Of a stretch of 64,000 nt of DNA, positions 12,838 through 26,538 are shown one piece after another. Source of the stretch: Atrichornis clamosus (taxonomy: Eukaryota; Chordata; Aves; Passeriformes; Menuridae); contig WBMZ01010830.1 in the NCBI GenBank assembly GCA_013400975.1, positions 1 through 64,000 of the forward strand, written 5' to 3'. Position 1 is the first letter of the stretch. Each line of letters starts with the position of its first letter. Under the pieces are notes generated by a model. The model made no database searches. It was not told where the DNA came from and saw only the letters and a list, made by a program, of their open reading frames with translations. The position numbers were made by a program, and so were the translations under genes.

Positions 12838-15559
12838 ATAGTTTTTACCATGGATTTACCCTGAATGATGAACGTTTTGACCATTACCTATAATAGCAGG
12901 AGTTTCTGTGGTCCAGAAGAAACCATAGTGAAATATACAATGCCTGCTAGATGAAGGCAGAAAAATTAAAAATAAAAAAATCTTCTTTATTTTGATTCTT
13001 AATGGTTTGGGTAACTAAGCATGGAGAGAATCTGCCTGAAGTTGTGGCTGATTTTTTTGTCACGTCAGATCCTTCAACAAAAAAACCCCAGCACAGTTCA
13101 AAAAGATATTGTAGCTCTAAGAGAAATTAATTTGCTGCACACATTCTTAGAGCAAGAACTTGTATTATTGAGAAGGCAGCCTGAATGTTCAGTGGTCATT
13201 TTAGCTTCAGCTATCAATTCCTCACCAGGAGGTACCTGATGATGAGAGTTTAACAACTCTCCATTTTTGTTGTAGCCCATTCTTTTGCCCTACATTTATC
13301 TGCAGGCTATGATGAGTGTTACTGGAAAAAAAGTCATGTGTAGGAAATATTTTTCAGCAGACGTAGCTATTCCAGACAATACACCATGAGCAGAAAAAGC
13401 AAAGCTATTTATACCGTAATTCCTGCTGATTTTTCATAACCTTGTCAATACGTTCACAATCATGACATTACAGACAACCCAGAGATAGCTTATCGACACT
13501 TCAGGATACGACACTTCATGACCTATATCTGCACACCAAAGAAAACAAAATTCCCCCAAAACACTCTACCCAATAGTTTTTCACAAGGATGAATCTTATT
13601 TTCCTTACAAAAATAAAAAAAAAAACAAAACCAAAAAACCCAACAACAAACAAACAGGCAAGCAAACAAAACCAACAACACAACAAAAAACGTTCCACAA
13701 AATCTTTGGACTGATCAGTCAATTAAAAACTTACCATGCATTTCAAAATATTAGATTTCCACCCTATCACACCTGCATATAGCCAGCATCTTGTATTTAG
13801 TTAAAGTATATTTTCTAGAAAGGCATCCCCTGAAAGACACTAACATAGAACAAAGGCTCTGACTTTAAGAATTCAGACATGCAGATGTCTTCCCTCATTA
13901 GCTCATTTCAGTGACTAATCAATTAAAAGTATGTGTTTTGCTTGTACTAAGAGTCTCTTCTAGCCACTGGTTTTATAGTCCAGACACAGTTTCTTAACAC
14001 TTTTATTCCTGTTCTAATATCTACAAGCATATTTGTCTCTAATCTAAAATCTTTTTTATATCATGACAGTGTACACCATGATGTGGCTTATGGCAGGCTC
14101 AGGAAGCATCTGGAATATGTGTTTTGCTTTTGAATCTTGTGATAGCTGACCATAGAAAATTTTTATTATCCTACAAAACCCCCTAAGAAATAATAAGATT
14201 TGAGACCCACTCCCCTTTCTAACTTCTGGAATCAGAATTTATGCAGAAAATGTATTTAATTCCCTTGGAGATAGATTTGGGCAGTAAGTGTTATGAATCT
14301 TTTCAAGAATGTCAATGTGTTTCCCTTTCCTTGTTCCACCTGCACCAAATGGGGACCTAATGACAGTCTTTCCTCTTAGGTAAATGGAAGACTGAGTGGG
14401 ACTCAACATTTCTAATGATCCCGGAGGAGAAAGGAAGAAAACAGCTTGGTGGCTCATTGCTCTGCAGCTGCTGAGGGAGAAGTGACCCCAGAAAGGGTCT
14501 TGCAGTGTCATATTTTTCCTCTATGACTGCCACTGCAATACTGCTCAACCCTGGAGTGATAGTGCTTTGGCTATATGATACAGTTTTTGATCTATTATCA
14601 GGACTAAATAGCTATCTAATGCATTTTTGCAATTCTTTACCATAAAACAGGTTGCTCCACTTTAGAGGAAAATGGTTTCATGTTCATTATATTCTCTGTC
14701 ATATTGTAGGTTTAATCAATCTTTCTTTGGTCAAAATATAAGGAGATATGTAGAAGGCTTTCTGAACTCTTAAGATGATTTTTAGAAATGGTTTTTATAC
14801 AGTTTATCGATATTCTTATATATTCCCTGGTATTTTCCTTTCCCCTCATCCCATGCTTTATTTCTGCTGTAATATTTTCATGAATAAATTCCATGATGGA
14901 GTAATTCACTGAATAAGCGAGAAAAACGTTAGTAATGTAAAGCAAATGCATGAATATTGCATAAATTCCACATATTTACTTCATGCCCTGAGGACACCTT
15001 TATTTGTGCTAGATAGTGTTTCATGAACAGTTCGAGTTCCTGAAGTATGTTTGTTGTTTGGTTGAGCAGCTGTATCCCAGGATATTCACAGATGAAACCA
15101 AGCAAAATACATAGAAACAACTCCTCAGGGCACCATAAACTTTTAAGGCCTAAATCCTGGTGTCAGCTATTCATGTACAACTCCCAGTGATGTCAATGGA
15201 AGTTTCATGAACATATCTGAAAACAGATGATGTCCTTTATCACAGCAAGGGAAAACATGAACCAACAACGTTCTGATGAAATCAGAAGCTCGTTAGAGGA
15301 GTGACCTGAGAGCTGTCAGTCCTAGGCACCCCTAAGTTGCCAGCATTATCCTATTACTTAGCACTCAGAACAGCTTTGTAAAAAATCCCTGTTTTTCTAT
15401 AGCTTCAGTGTACAGCTAGGAAGGAATAAGAATCACATCTAAAATATTCTGGTGATTTTATTTTCCAGAAGGGGCAACTTCATTCATTGGTGCAATAGGG
15501 ATACAGACTGAGACTTTTGTCAGCACATATTTCATTAACTGATGTCCACCAATTCTACC
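12838..15559. other. Unique AT-rich sequence, nothing recognised
   Basis: Includes the A-rich tract at 13608-13690 and short frames (13021-13239 plus; 14239-14511 minus) without supporting signals. Confidence 0.5.
13608..13690. repeat. A-rich low-complexity tract
   Basis: About 80 bases made almost only of A and C (A-runs, 'caacaacaaacaaac'). It may be the remains of a retroposon tail, but no retroposon body was recognised next to it. Confidence 0.85.
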
Positions 15560-15825
15560 TGGAGGACCAGAGGATATGGCCTCTGTTTTTCTCCCAGAGG
15601 AGGTTTGGGTTAGGTATTAGGAAAGATTTCTTCTCTTAAAGGTGGATCAGGCATTGGAACAGGCTACACAGGGAAGTGGTAGAATCACCATCCCTGGAAG
15701 TGTTCAAAAGGCATGTGGATGTGGCAGTTGGGGATATGGCATAGTGGTAAACACAGTGCTTCTGGGTTAATGGTTGGACTCCGTGATCTTAGAGTTCTCT
15801 TCCAACCTTAATGATTCTATGATTC
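15560..15825 (+). mobile_element. CR1 LINE, 3' end fragment
   Basis: Plus-strand CR1 tail. It runs through 'ggaccagagga', 'ggcattggaacaggct', 'accatccctggaagtgttca' and 'ttggactccgtgatctta', and ends with 'tccaaccttaatgattctat'. It is the same subfamily type as the copy at 56649-56860. It is 5'-truncated, and the encoded reverse transcriptase portion is absent. Confidence 0.95.
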
Positions 15826-18800
15826 ATGAGCCATATCTCTGTTTTCCTTCCCGTATTCTGATGAGTTACTTTTGTGTGCTGACAGCATCAGCTGCACAAG
15901 CAGGATGTCTGGATCCACTGTACAAGCATTTGGCATCCAACTGGGATTTGGTGGTTAGTGTTCACAGGCAGTTGTTTCTAGAGGCAATATGTCTTACATA
16001 TGAGCTGAATTACCCTCTCAAGGTACCTGGACATCTTCATCTACTCTGGGGAGGGAGAATGGAACTAAATTATTAACAAAGGCATCACAGTTTGGACCCT
16101 AAAATTTGGCAGTGGAAATCTAGAACAAAATGTTTACCACACTAGTTTTCTACCCCAGTATGAGCTACAAAGCAGTGGTAATACTGCAGATGTACTACAG
16201 TTTATGGATATCTGAGTTAAAAATAAATTAACTATACATTAATTGCTGAAATCAGTTGTGAAGCTTATCTGAGCACTAGAAAGAGTGTCAATTTTCCGTT
16301 AGTCTGGGTTTGCTTGAACTTTTCTTGATGATTTGAGTAGCCCACTTGAATGCCCCGTTTGGTTCCCCCTTTGATAGAATGAAAACTCTAGGCCTACATG
16401 TTAATAGAACAATTGAAGAAACTGCATAAGGATCTGTGCTGAGGAAACTCAGCTTTAGTGCTGAAAACAATCACTCAGCAGTGCATGCAGTCAATGCATT
16501 TTAACTACTTGCCTATTTATTTCTTTGGCTGTTTAGATTTTGTCATGAGACAGGCCAGATGGCACAGGCATCGACACCTGTAATTAAGAGAGAAATAAAT
16601 GTTGCAGCATCATGGCTTACCCCTGCCTCTGCCTTTATAAAAAAAATCCTGTTGTCTGTGCTTATGGGCTCAGCTGTATTTTGAATGATGAATTTCCTAA
16701 AAGAATCCATAACTTTTGTAACATGACTCCTAGGAATCAATTTTCATTTCTTAATTTAGCTGATGACAGGCTTGGGAAGGCTGCATCTAGGAGTTCGTTC
16801 TTATTGCACATGAAGAAGAGAATGCATTTAATGTAGCCAGCCATAGAGCAAGGTTTAAACAGCAGAGTTTAAAGGCAGTCAGTGATGAAATTCTGTCAAC
16901 ACAGCCTCAGCTGATATGTAACATCATAGAATAAATTACCAGACTCAATCTTCTACCAAATTACTTCTTCCTTTTTAGGCAAAATGCAAATATCTCCAGA
17001 TATTTTTTTTTATTTTGTTTAATGTTCCTAGAAAGCAGAGAGTGACATTGCCTCTGTCATAAACCTTGAGCATTCATGCTTCAGTTCATAATGTGGGGGG
17101 AAAACCCACACTACCACTATTTACAGTCACCTCCTAATGTAAAAAAGATAAAAGCTATTAACAATCAAGCACAACTTTATGGAATTGACTGAGGGCACTG
17201 AGGAAAGAATTTGCAAGAACAAGGGAGAAAATAGGCACTGTCCCTGAGTATATTTATTTTTGATCGGAAAGCCTGAATATGCACATTTCCTTTTGAGTTC
17301 TAGTCTGTAACTAAGAACCTGCTATAGCACCAGCACATTAAAACAGCTAAGCCGTTTATATTAGTATGCAAACTGTTTATTCAGCTGAATGTTCTACATA
17401 TAGGATGTTTATATACCTCACTCTGTTTATATAGGTCATGATTCGGTTGAAGCAGAGAAGAAACAGCTAAAACTTACATGAGACAATGTGTTGATAGTCT
17501 GGGTTTTCTTTTCCCTTTAAATCTTCCTTAAATAGGTGTTCTTCTAGCCTCCGTAGGTGACTTATAGCAACAAAATGAACAAATGATTTTTTTTTTCCCC
17601 TGCCAACCTGCACCTGCAGGACCCATGTGTCCTAGAAGTAGGATATTACTGTGAGTGTCTCTGGTAATGCTGTGTTAGTCCAACATATGCCTTTGGCTGC
17701 TGACAACTTTTCATTTCTCTATCGCTTAGAGTGCTCATCCATGACACAAAAATTCCCATCATACTGAACTCCATTATCTAAATGAGATGGAGCAGGGAGA
17801 GAAACCTTAGTTTCTCCTTTTGTGTATGCAGCTTTTAGGCAGTAATATGGACACAATGAACTTATTTGAGCTGGGAGTAATGGTGTGAGATTGCTCACAC
17901 CATTACTTTAGATGGAAATTGAGTCTGTGCTGACTGCACTGAAGTCTTCTTGAGGCTCTACTTTCTGCTTTATTTTAATTCTCTTTGCCTCCAGGATAAT
18001 GAATATGGAATTTTTCAAAGACCTTTCCAACCAGCAGTCATTCCTTAGTATCAAGTTATGTAACACTGGGATTTTTGCCTTTGAAAAAGTTATTTATTTG
18101 CATTATTTTTCTAATATACTAATTATGAGCTACTCTGTGTGCCCTAACCCTCTGCAGCAATTATTTTAAAGCCAAAACCTAGCAGCAAGAGCTTTCATTT
18201 AATCAAATTTTCATTGTTCATGCATGCCAAATTAAGAGCTCGATTCTCCCCTATTCACTTATACATTGTAACTCCAGGCTTTTCTTTGTCAGTAAACTTC
18301 GGAGTTAATTTCAGTTCTGATCACTGGCAGTTGGAACTTTTCAGTGCTACTGTTTTAGTTTCATCTCTTGTACTTTTGTGTTATAACACCACGTGGGATA
18401 AGTCAGACCCCATGACACGGTGTGCTGTGCTGACACAGCCCGTGGAGATGGTCCCAGGCCCCACCACCTTGAAATGGTGTAGCATGTTTCTTTAAAAGCC
18501 AATGATGCAACAGTGTGCCTACCAGTTAATATTTCATTAATTAGTTTTACTGTCTGTAAGAACAGTCATGCATGACGATCCCATTGCTGGAAGAAAGAAG
18601 CCAAGCACACTACAGAACCACATTTAAAGTGCAGTGAACTTAAGATTGTTATCAGGTTGTTGCTTAGATTTATAAATTTTGCACAAATATGAGAGGTAAA
18701 CATTTTCTGAGGGAGAGATAAATGTGTGTAAAAATTATTATTTGTCTAATACCCACAACTTGATGCAAATGCAGGTGACAGACCTGCTTAGGAAAACAAG

Positions 18801-19613
18801 CCTTGCTCCTTGACAAACATATTATCCACTTCAGCTGCCTAATACTCACAGCATGGTGTGTCCCAAACTAGGAAATGAATTGCATCAGGAGACATAAACG
18901 ACCACAATCCCATCACTTTCGAAATCATATCTGTGATTCACCTTGACTTAGCATTGGTTGAGCACTTCCTTTAGTAAGTCACACCACACCCACATATGAA
19001 TAAAGCAGCACAATAAGCAATCTATAAATTATTCAGTTTATCCCTGTTACAAGGAGAATATGAGTTATTATTCCTACTCTTATATTCTTGAACGATATCC
19101 AGGGTGGGAAACAGGTGTGTGTTTGTGTTTATGGTGGAGGAGATGGCAGAAAGGGGAACGAATGCAAAGTTTACTCTAAATCCACAAAATAAATGTAGCT
19201 CTGGCAATTCGCATTTTGCCTTGGATGGCATTTGAATGTTTTTTAAGAAATTGAATTTGTTATACTTGATGGTGAGAGGTACATTCAAACAGACGCCCAC
19301 TGTTGAGTTTTATAGAATTGTATTAAATGTATTGTAAATTGTCATGCAAGAAAGTTAAATTTTGAACTGTCAACATATTTTGTCCTTGCATCATCTCCTC
19401 TATATTCATTCTGAAGATGAATATGGTTTAACAGATTGGAAATTAAATTCAATTGAAGAAGATGGTGTGTAAAATAAGTTTTTATCTTACTTTGTGAGAG
19501 ATATATGTTTAGACACACTGAACAGTCAATGGTTTTGTTTCAAGATAGCAACGTTTCAAATTCCTTTACTGTTTTTCCTGCATTTGACATGACTCATGAA
19601 AGTAGAGTTTCAT
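15826..19613. other. Unique AT-rich sequence with one perfect hairpin
   Basis: Contains the hairpin at 17876. A short exon-like stretch lies near 17620-17650: a T-rich and C-rich tract ending 'cacctgcag', then a 'gtgagt' donor. It is too short to support alone. Nothing else was recognised. Confidence 0.45.
17876..17907. repeat. Perfect 14-bp-stem hairpin with ATTG loop
   Basis: 'agtaatggtgtgag' at 17876-17889 and 'ctcacaccattact' at 17894-17907 are exact reverse complements separated by the four bases ATTG. The stem is too short for a canonical microRNA precursor, and no T-run follows on either side to suggest a polymerase III product. Local template-switch mutation is the simplest origin. 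Confidence 0.9.
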
Positions 19614-19931
19614 TCAGATAGAGGGACATCTTACCACAGCTAGGATTAAGGCCCCTTGGCTGCAGACGAATAAGACAGGAGATGAATAGGTACTATATAA
19701 AGTGTGAAATCCGTAACTTTGATGATTTAAATACCCCTGGCCCTGAAACACTGATTTTGTTCTCTGCTGATTGCAGACAGAAGCCTTTCCAGGCTTGTAT
19801 CCATATCTGGAATACTTGCTTGTCTGGCCTTCAGGGCACTGACAGCAGAGGAAGATGACAAATGCACATAGAACAAGCACCATGAAGTAAACAAAAACAG
19901 GGAAAGAAGTTGGGTACACACCAGCTAACAT
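19614..19931 (-). CDS. Possible small membrane-protein exon (unrecognised)
   Basis: A 105-codon minus-strand frame starts at 19931 in a fair Kozak context (A at -3). Residues about 10-31 form one strong hydrophobic segment (core 'FVYFMVLVLCAFVIFLCC'). A Lys/Arg-containing stretch with Tyr follows, as expected for a single-pass protein with its tail in the cytoplasm. Near the C-terminus a second hydrophobic stretch begins. A good minus-strand splice donor ('gctgtg|gtaaga', plus-strand 'tcttac' at 19624-19629) sits just before the frame's stop, so the last six codons would be intron if the exon is real. No upstream acceptor or promoter is convincing. A +1 frame over the same DNA is also open for 64 codons, which weakens the case. 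I do not recognise the protein. Confidence 0.18.
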   Translation of the reverse strand: MLAGVYPTSFPVFVYFMVLVLCAFVIFLCCQCPEGQTSKYSRYGYKPGKASVCNQQRTKSVFQGQGYLNHQSYGFHTLYSTYSSPVLFVCSQGALILAVVRCPSI

Positions 19932-22900
19932 GGTATCGTGGAAAATAGAGTTCTGCTTTGGTCAGTATCCAAATTTTTGAGATTTATGATAGAAGAGTGC
20001 AATGCATTCAGTGTAGGATTGTAAATGAAGGGCTTCATCCTCATGGGAGTGGAAGCAAGCAATCGCAGAGGCACAGACAAATGGCATAGCAGAGCAGTAA
20101 CATAAGTGCTGCAGTGTTTAGTTCCCAAACAAAGTGATCTAGAAGAGAATTCATCTTGGCTGTGGTCCTCATTACAGGCAGACTGAAAGTAAAGGAGTAT
20201 GGCACCTCGACAGCTCAAATCCCTTCATTGTCAACAGATGTGAGCACAGCTGCTCACACAATACCGGTGTTGAAATGAGCACTCAAGCATGGACTGACAT
20301 GTGTTTAGGGCAGAACAGGACATAGGAGTGTAGAAATCAAACTGGGGGTTGGGAGAACAACACTTTCTGTTCGCAGAAGGGCTGATCATATGTTTAACAG
20401 GTTCAATCTGTTCTCATCCTGATATAGTAGCATAACCACATGGCTTTGTTATCCTGGTGCAACCTAGTCAAATGAAAGGGATTTTTCAAATTAGAACCAT
20501 ATTCCAATAGTTGCCTGCAATCCGTAACTCCATTTTCCTCTGTGTTGAGATGCTTAAGGGCTGTATACTCTCCGTGATACACAACACAGTTTGGGTTAGA
20601 GGCAGGGGAACACCAGGTTGCCCTGGCTGTTGGGAGATACATCCACAGATTCCCTTTTCCTCTCGCATGAGAGATTTGGATTTTTGCATTTAGTCCAGAA
20701 GTTGCTCTCTTGCAAGGTCTAGCTAACAGAGTCATTGTGCCCATTACTTTGTCATATCAGAAAAAAAAAAAAGAGAGAGCTTGTGATGCTTGTGGTTTTT
20801 TTTAAGTTGGGGGTTAAATGTTTTTATAGGCATTAAATATACATAGATCTTTTGCTGAGTCTTCCTTCTGTTCCAGTCCTGCTCCTGACCTTTGCTACCC
20901 ACAACTGCTCTGGCCATATACTCCCATTTCCAAGCCATCTTCCAAGGTAAAGTCTCATGCAGAATCTTCTCTCCTAATAATTTCACAGTTTCTAATTTAC
21001 TGAGAACTTCTATGGTTAGAAATGCTTCACAAAGAGTGCATCACTGCAGTGCTAATATGTAGTAATCATAAGAGTGAATTTTTCCTTTATGTCATAGCTG
21101 TTCTCTGAAGATTTGAAAATATATCATGAACACCTTTCATTGTCCCATTTTACAGCAATCTCTTCCCATTTGGTAAGAACTTAAGTTATTCCCTTAGCAG
21201 ATGGCACAAAAATTTTCATTTCAGTTTTTAAAAATTTGATAATCTTAACAGTGTCTACCAAAATTCCTTCTAAGAAATAAAAATAAATAGCCTGTCTCTC
21301 TGCATTATTTAACTCCCTCATTCATAAATATCTGCATATTTAAGTTATTGAATACGAAGCTGGATGTATAACTTGAAGCACTTAAATTTGACTTTGTTAG
21401 AGGGACTTTGCTCAAGGTGATATAACAATTAAGTGGCAGAATTGGAAACAGACCCAGGTCTTCTAGTTCCCACAACACAGAAAAATCACTGGCTCATGCT
21501 ACTTCCTCCCAGGGTCAATCTATATTTAATGTGAGCATTGTATCATTCAAAGAAAAAATAAATGGTTCCAAAACTTAACATGCATAATTTAGTTTACACA
21601 AAATTGACACTTTTCCTCAACAGAATATAAAATCTGCACAAGTATTCAGCAATGCTGTGAATGTTGTAAAGATTAAAAGATAAAATGCGATTGAATTTCA
21701 GCAGGAAATAATGTTGGGGCACATTTCATGCACATATATTAGTGCAAAATTTAGAGCTGATTCTTCAACTGGCTTAATCACAAGGAGAGCTTGATCTGAT
21801 ATAATTTTGGCACAATTTTCTCCCTACTATTTTTCTATCCAAGTAATTCTTCTGAAGAAATCAAATTAATGATGAAAGTAACAAAATTATTAAAATAATA
21901 ATTTTCAGAAAAAAGTAGTCTATCAATATTTTGGATAAGAAATTATTTGTGTAGTTTTTCTAATGGAAATCTTCTGAAGTTATATAAAATTACATTATAT
22001 TATCACATATTAAATTTAGCCTGTTGAAACTTATTCTACTAATCAAAGTTATAGCAAAGAAGTATTAATAAAAGAGTAGTGAGAAAACGGCATAATCCTG
22101 TCTGTAGATGGTTTTAAAGTTTACCCATGCAAGGGTTTTCTTCTGAATCTGATTTTTTTTTTTTTGCCAAAATAGGTCTTTCTGTGAATCCCTAATATGA
22201 ATGGTAAATAGAAAGTGACTGCCAGTTATTCTGAGATATATGGAATATTTCTTCTGACCTCTTGAAAAGCAATGTTACTGCCACACTGCAACAATACACC
22301 TTGTGATTGTTTAGGTTAATATATTACAGAAGTTTTTTGAATTTTCTAGTTTTGGCAAGTTTGTTTAAAAAAATAAAGGAAAAACACAACAACATGATCA
22401 TCAGTATTAATAATGACATGAAAATAGCTTTCAGCTTCTTGAAATATCTGCTGAGCTTTTCTCCAGTTTTAGTCATTCTACTAAAACTCAGTGTTATCTC
22501 ACCAGCTGAGCCTGAGAGAACAAAACAGGCTAGTAACAAAATGATGCCCTAACATTTACACTTCAAAGGAGCTTTACAAAGAGCAAACTTCTCATACTTA
22601 ATGCCACTGATTTATTACTCCTTAAGAAGTCATCTTATGCCCAAATCCTTATTATTCACGGACTTGTGAGGAAACCCAATATATTCAAAGTGGCTCCAAG
22701 TACATGAAGTAAATTGTAGCATCAAAGCTCTGAACTCAATGAAATTGCACTATGCACGAAGTCATTATCGTGTGTTTGCAGGGCAGTGATCTTTATGAGC
22801 ATGTAGGACACTGTGATCTTGCCTTTGATTTCTCCAAAGGCCTTGCTAATTTCCAACACTACACCATAGGACTAAGAGGATCAGTTGCTTGTGTTAGGAG

Positions 22901-24949
22901 CTTGCAGGATCTGCAACAAAATGTGCCACTGAAGGAAAGAAGGAGATTAAAGAAATTCGATAATAGCAAATTTAAGAATCGATCAGGGAATTTAAAAACA
23001 TTATGGGAATAAAATTTTATTCAGTTAAGAAAGTGTGAGAGAAGACCAAATAATGGAATATGAAATAATGTCTTCAGGTTTTGGTCTGCCCAGGCTGCTA
23101 CCAATGGGGAATTTTTTTCTTGAGTTTAATGGGAGCAGGAGCAAGCTCTTTTAACTTTGGAAATTATCTGATCTAAATTGTGTTTGACAGTAGAATAAAG
23201 ATCTTTAAGATATCTGACCCAATTATTTAATGCCTGTGGTGTTCCATTTACATGTCAAAGCACATGGGATACCACAATTGAGTGCTCTGTGGGGAGGATC
23301 TTTCCACTCTGAACATAAAACTCATGCTTTGCTCAAACTACCTTTCCCAGAAAGTGATATGTGAGAGTCAGTTTAATATGACCTTTGCTTTTTAATCAGC
23401 AAATAAGGGAAGAACTGAAGAAGCTTAACACCGAGTTTAGTTAAAAACCATGTCTATGGATGATAACGCCAAACTAGCATGACGACAAAATAGAAAAGAA
23501 GACCATACAAGAAGAACACGCATGTATTTTGTGTATTTAGTGTGCAGCAGAATAAAACATTTGGATATTAGATGGAAAGACAATTACTATTTAAACATGT
23601 GAGAAAAAAATTTTGGGAGTTTCCATCTGCCTTTCCAGTAGACACCTCTCAAAATTTCACTGCTTTTCAAATGCGTCATTGAAATGATGAGAAAAAAATA
23701 TTTAAAATAGAAACATAGGTTTCCATTTTAAAAATTGTGTCTCGTTATTTTCAGAACATGACACCTTCAAGAACGTATTTATCTTTAAACACAATATTTA
23801 AGTACATGCTGAGGTAAAACACTTTGACTTTTGAAAGGGCCTTCATGTAGTTTCTATTGCTGAGTTATGAAGTTGGTTTTCCTCTGCCTGGATGAGAAAT
23901 TTCAAAATTCAGTGTTGCGTCATGCTGGAGAAAGCTGACTATCCGAAGCAAGAGTTCTGATTGTTTCTTCACATCTTCACATCCATTCATTAGCATTTAT
24001 AGAAGTTAAATACATGATGATGTAAAATATAGTCCTCTATTTACACTAGCATGAATAACTTGTACACCATTTTTACATATACTTAGCAAAAATTTTAACA
24101 CAGAATTCAAAATGCTAGACACTGGAGGATCAGGATTTGGAATTTCAAAGAGTACAGGGACAAAGAGCTTTGGAAGCAAATTAGTAAGATTATTTCATTA
24201 AAAATTCTCATATAATCATCATGGGTTTTCTAGAAAGACCTCAACACCTTAACATACTAGCTAGATGGGCAAAACACACTTCTGACGCACTCCAAAAAGC
24301 AACAGAACTGTTAATGAGCTAGTTCTACACTTACCCCCCCAAAAATCAAACCACAGGTAGTTTAGAAAAACATATATTCTAAACTCTTTCTGAACTTGAA
24401 AAATGCTCCAGGTAGTTCTGATCCAAGTTGTTAAAGAGAAGTTCCTGCAGTAAAGCAATAGCAGAAATTTTTTTCAATAATGAGAAAAAAATGTCAGTAA
24501 TTCCTCAGTTTTTGCTTTAAAATTCTTATTTAGGTTCAGTTCAATTTTTAGTTGCACAGAATTCCTTCTGACAATTACTAGTTATCTTTTGGAAGTCAAA
24601 GATACATATTTATTTCACTGTTTGCACCTTATGCAGGTCCAGTGAATTATAAAGATACAGAGAGATTGAGTTACAAAGATATAAAAGGATAGACTCCCAG
24701 CTGGTGCAACCACATTGATTTACATCTGCTGAGGACTTTTACTCCCCACAGGTTTTATTTCTGAGTGCTTTGTAAAACCCTATATATCATAAAACATTTG
24801 CAACACACCATACATGAAAACATAATCTTTCTTATCAGAGGCAATAAAGATATCTATAGAATATAATTGTTCTGCTTAAGATAGAGCAAAGATTCATTTG
24901 TAATTGTATGTTTAGCAGGAGGCTGTGTCTTTGCTAGTCTCATATACCA
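19932..24949. other. Unique AT-rich sequence; one MIR-like scrap
   Basis: Frames such as 20403-20744 minus (113 codons) and 22307-22552 plus have no splice, poly(A) or family support. The MIR-like piece at 21404 is listed separately. Confidence 0.45.
21404..21470 (+). mobile_element. MIR-like SINE fragment
   Basis: The order 'ctttgctcaaggtgatat', 'aagtggcagaattgga', 'cagacccaggtcttctag' closely follows the MIR 3' half (acttgcccaaggtcacac ... agtggcagagctggga ... acccaggtct). MIR/CORE-SINE relics of this age are known from all amniotes, so a diverged copy is expected. Confidence 0.5.
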
Positions 24950-25585
24950 GGTCAGATTTGTCCAGGGATGAGGCAGAATTTGACTGCAGATTTTCTAGCC
25001 CCTTCAAAGCAGGATGAGCGTGAGAAAGTGAAAACAACAGCCCTTCTGCAGATCCAAGTAACAATCCCAAGGGATCTTACTCCAAGCGTGCTTCGGCTGA
25101 GCTCTTAGGAAATCCCAACTGAGCCTTCTACCAAACACCTGCTCGGCACTGGGGGAAGTTCCCCCTTACAGGAGTACTGCTGGCAGCCCCACACATCCCT
25201 GGACCTGTCCCGTTAGTGGTATTCCCCTATTTGCTCTGTGCCGGGACACTGCGCTCGCACAGCTGAGATTCCAGCCCCGGCCTCTGCTGGCTATATCCAA
25301 CAGCTCAAACAAGGTGTGCTGAAAGCAGCTTTCCCATGGCCCACCCAGCAGAAGTGGAGCTGCTCATGACTTGTTGGAAAGTTGGGATCTCTGCTCTGAA
25401 CTTGTCAAGCAGCTCCTGGAGAGGCAGAGGCCAAATGCCCAAGTGAAATGCTGCTCTGAACAAACAGCATGTCTGTCTACGTTAGCAACAATAGCAATCC
25501 ACAAAAACAACGATTCCACCTGAAAATGTCCCTTGCAAATGTTTAAACACTATGAGATGAAAATCATGTATTAAAAAAAAAAAAG
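24950..25585. other. GC-richer block ending in A12; possible decayed retrocopy
   Basis: From about 25000 to 25460 the sequence is clearly GC-richer than its flanks and has no long frame. It ends at an A12 run (25574-25585) just after 'atgtatt'. A polyadenylated insert (retrocopy or SINE) would look like this, but no target-site duplication or parent was recognised. Confidence 0.2.
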
Positions 25586-26400
25586 CTGGAGTTGCACTCA
25601 GTTTTGTTGTGACAGGACATGTTTCTCACCATTTTCCCAAAAATGGAAAGATAAATGTACACAATTATTCCTGCCTCTTAAGCAAATGTCAGATTTTTAG
25701 GTAATATAGCTGTCTGCTTTAGCCATGCCTTTCACAGTTAGAGCATGAATAGAGCAAGAGGCAGCAGGCTTGCCCTTACCACAAAGATGGCTGTATATTG
25801 GACTGTACGAATAACCAAGTGCCTTATGATGTCTTATTAATATGCTAGCACAAGAAGAAAACAGAGAATAGACAAAATAGCTGAGTCTGTTTCATTTCAT
25901 GAGAAACATGAGAAACCACCAGGCAGAAAACAAAGGACACCTCAAGCTCCCTCCCTTTAAAATATTTCCCAATTAAAATGTTAAGCAAATACCATTGGGT
26001 TCAGACTGTTTACACAAGGCTGGTCTTGTCAAAGAATAAATTCTGGCAGGGCAGGCAAGAAAATGCCAAACTCTCTCATCTTCTGTATACCTGTAAAAAA
26101 CTGCATAATTAATAGAACAGCAACTTTAGACAGGCCCCAAGGGCTAGAACCACAAAATCATTTCGACCCCTTGCTGGCATGCCTACCTCCAAAACACAGA
26201 ACCTCCAATTTCCTTGCCAGCTGCTCTTGAATTCTGCAGTGCCTAAATACTCTGACTGCCACGTTTTCATCAGCTGCACTCCCCTAGTGCTTAAATGAAT
26301 GGTGCCATGCAGTGCAGTGCTCAGAAGTCCCTGGCTGTCCACGCCCAAGGAGCAGGGTCACCTCCCCATGCCCACCAGGCAGGCTGGCACTGGAGATTTG

Positions 26401-26538
26401 GGCTGCAGCGCTCCTCAGTCACCCCGCAGCTGCACACGAGCAGCCGGCGCTGTGGGGGCTCAGAGCCTCCTCTCCCAGCGCCTGGTCCGTGGCTGCTGGG
26501 GATGCTGCACACACACTTTCCATCCTCGCAGGAGGGCA
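26401..26538 (+). promoter_or_regulatory. CpG-enriched patch, possible promoter/first exon
   Basis: Eight CpG dinucleotides fall in 130 bases (26401-26530), while the surrounding tens of kilobases are AT-rich and CpG-poor. The patch is immediately followed by a consensus donor, gtaagt, at 26539-26544. All three plus frames are open over it, which is expected for GC-rich DNA. This could be a small CpG-type promoter with first exon. The alternative is a fragment of an old GC-rich insertion. Confidence 0.3.
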
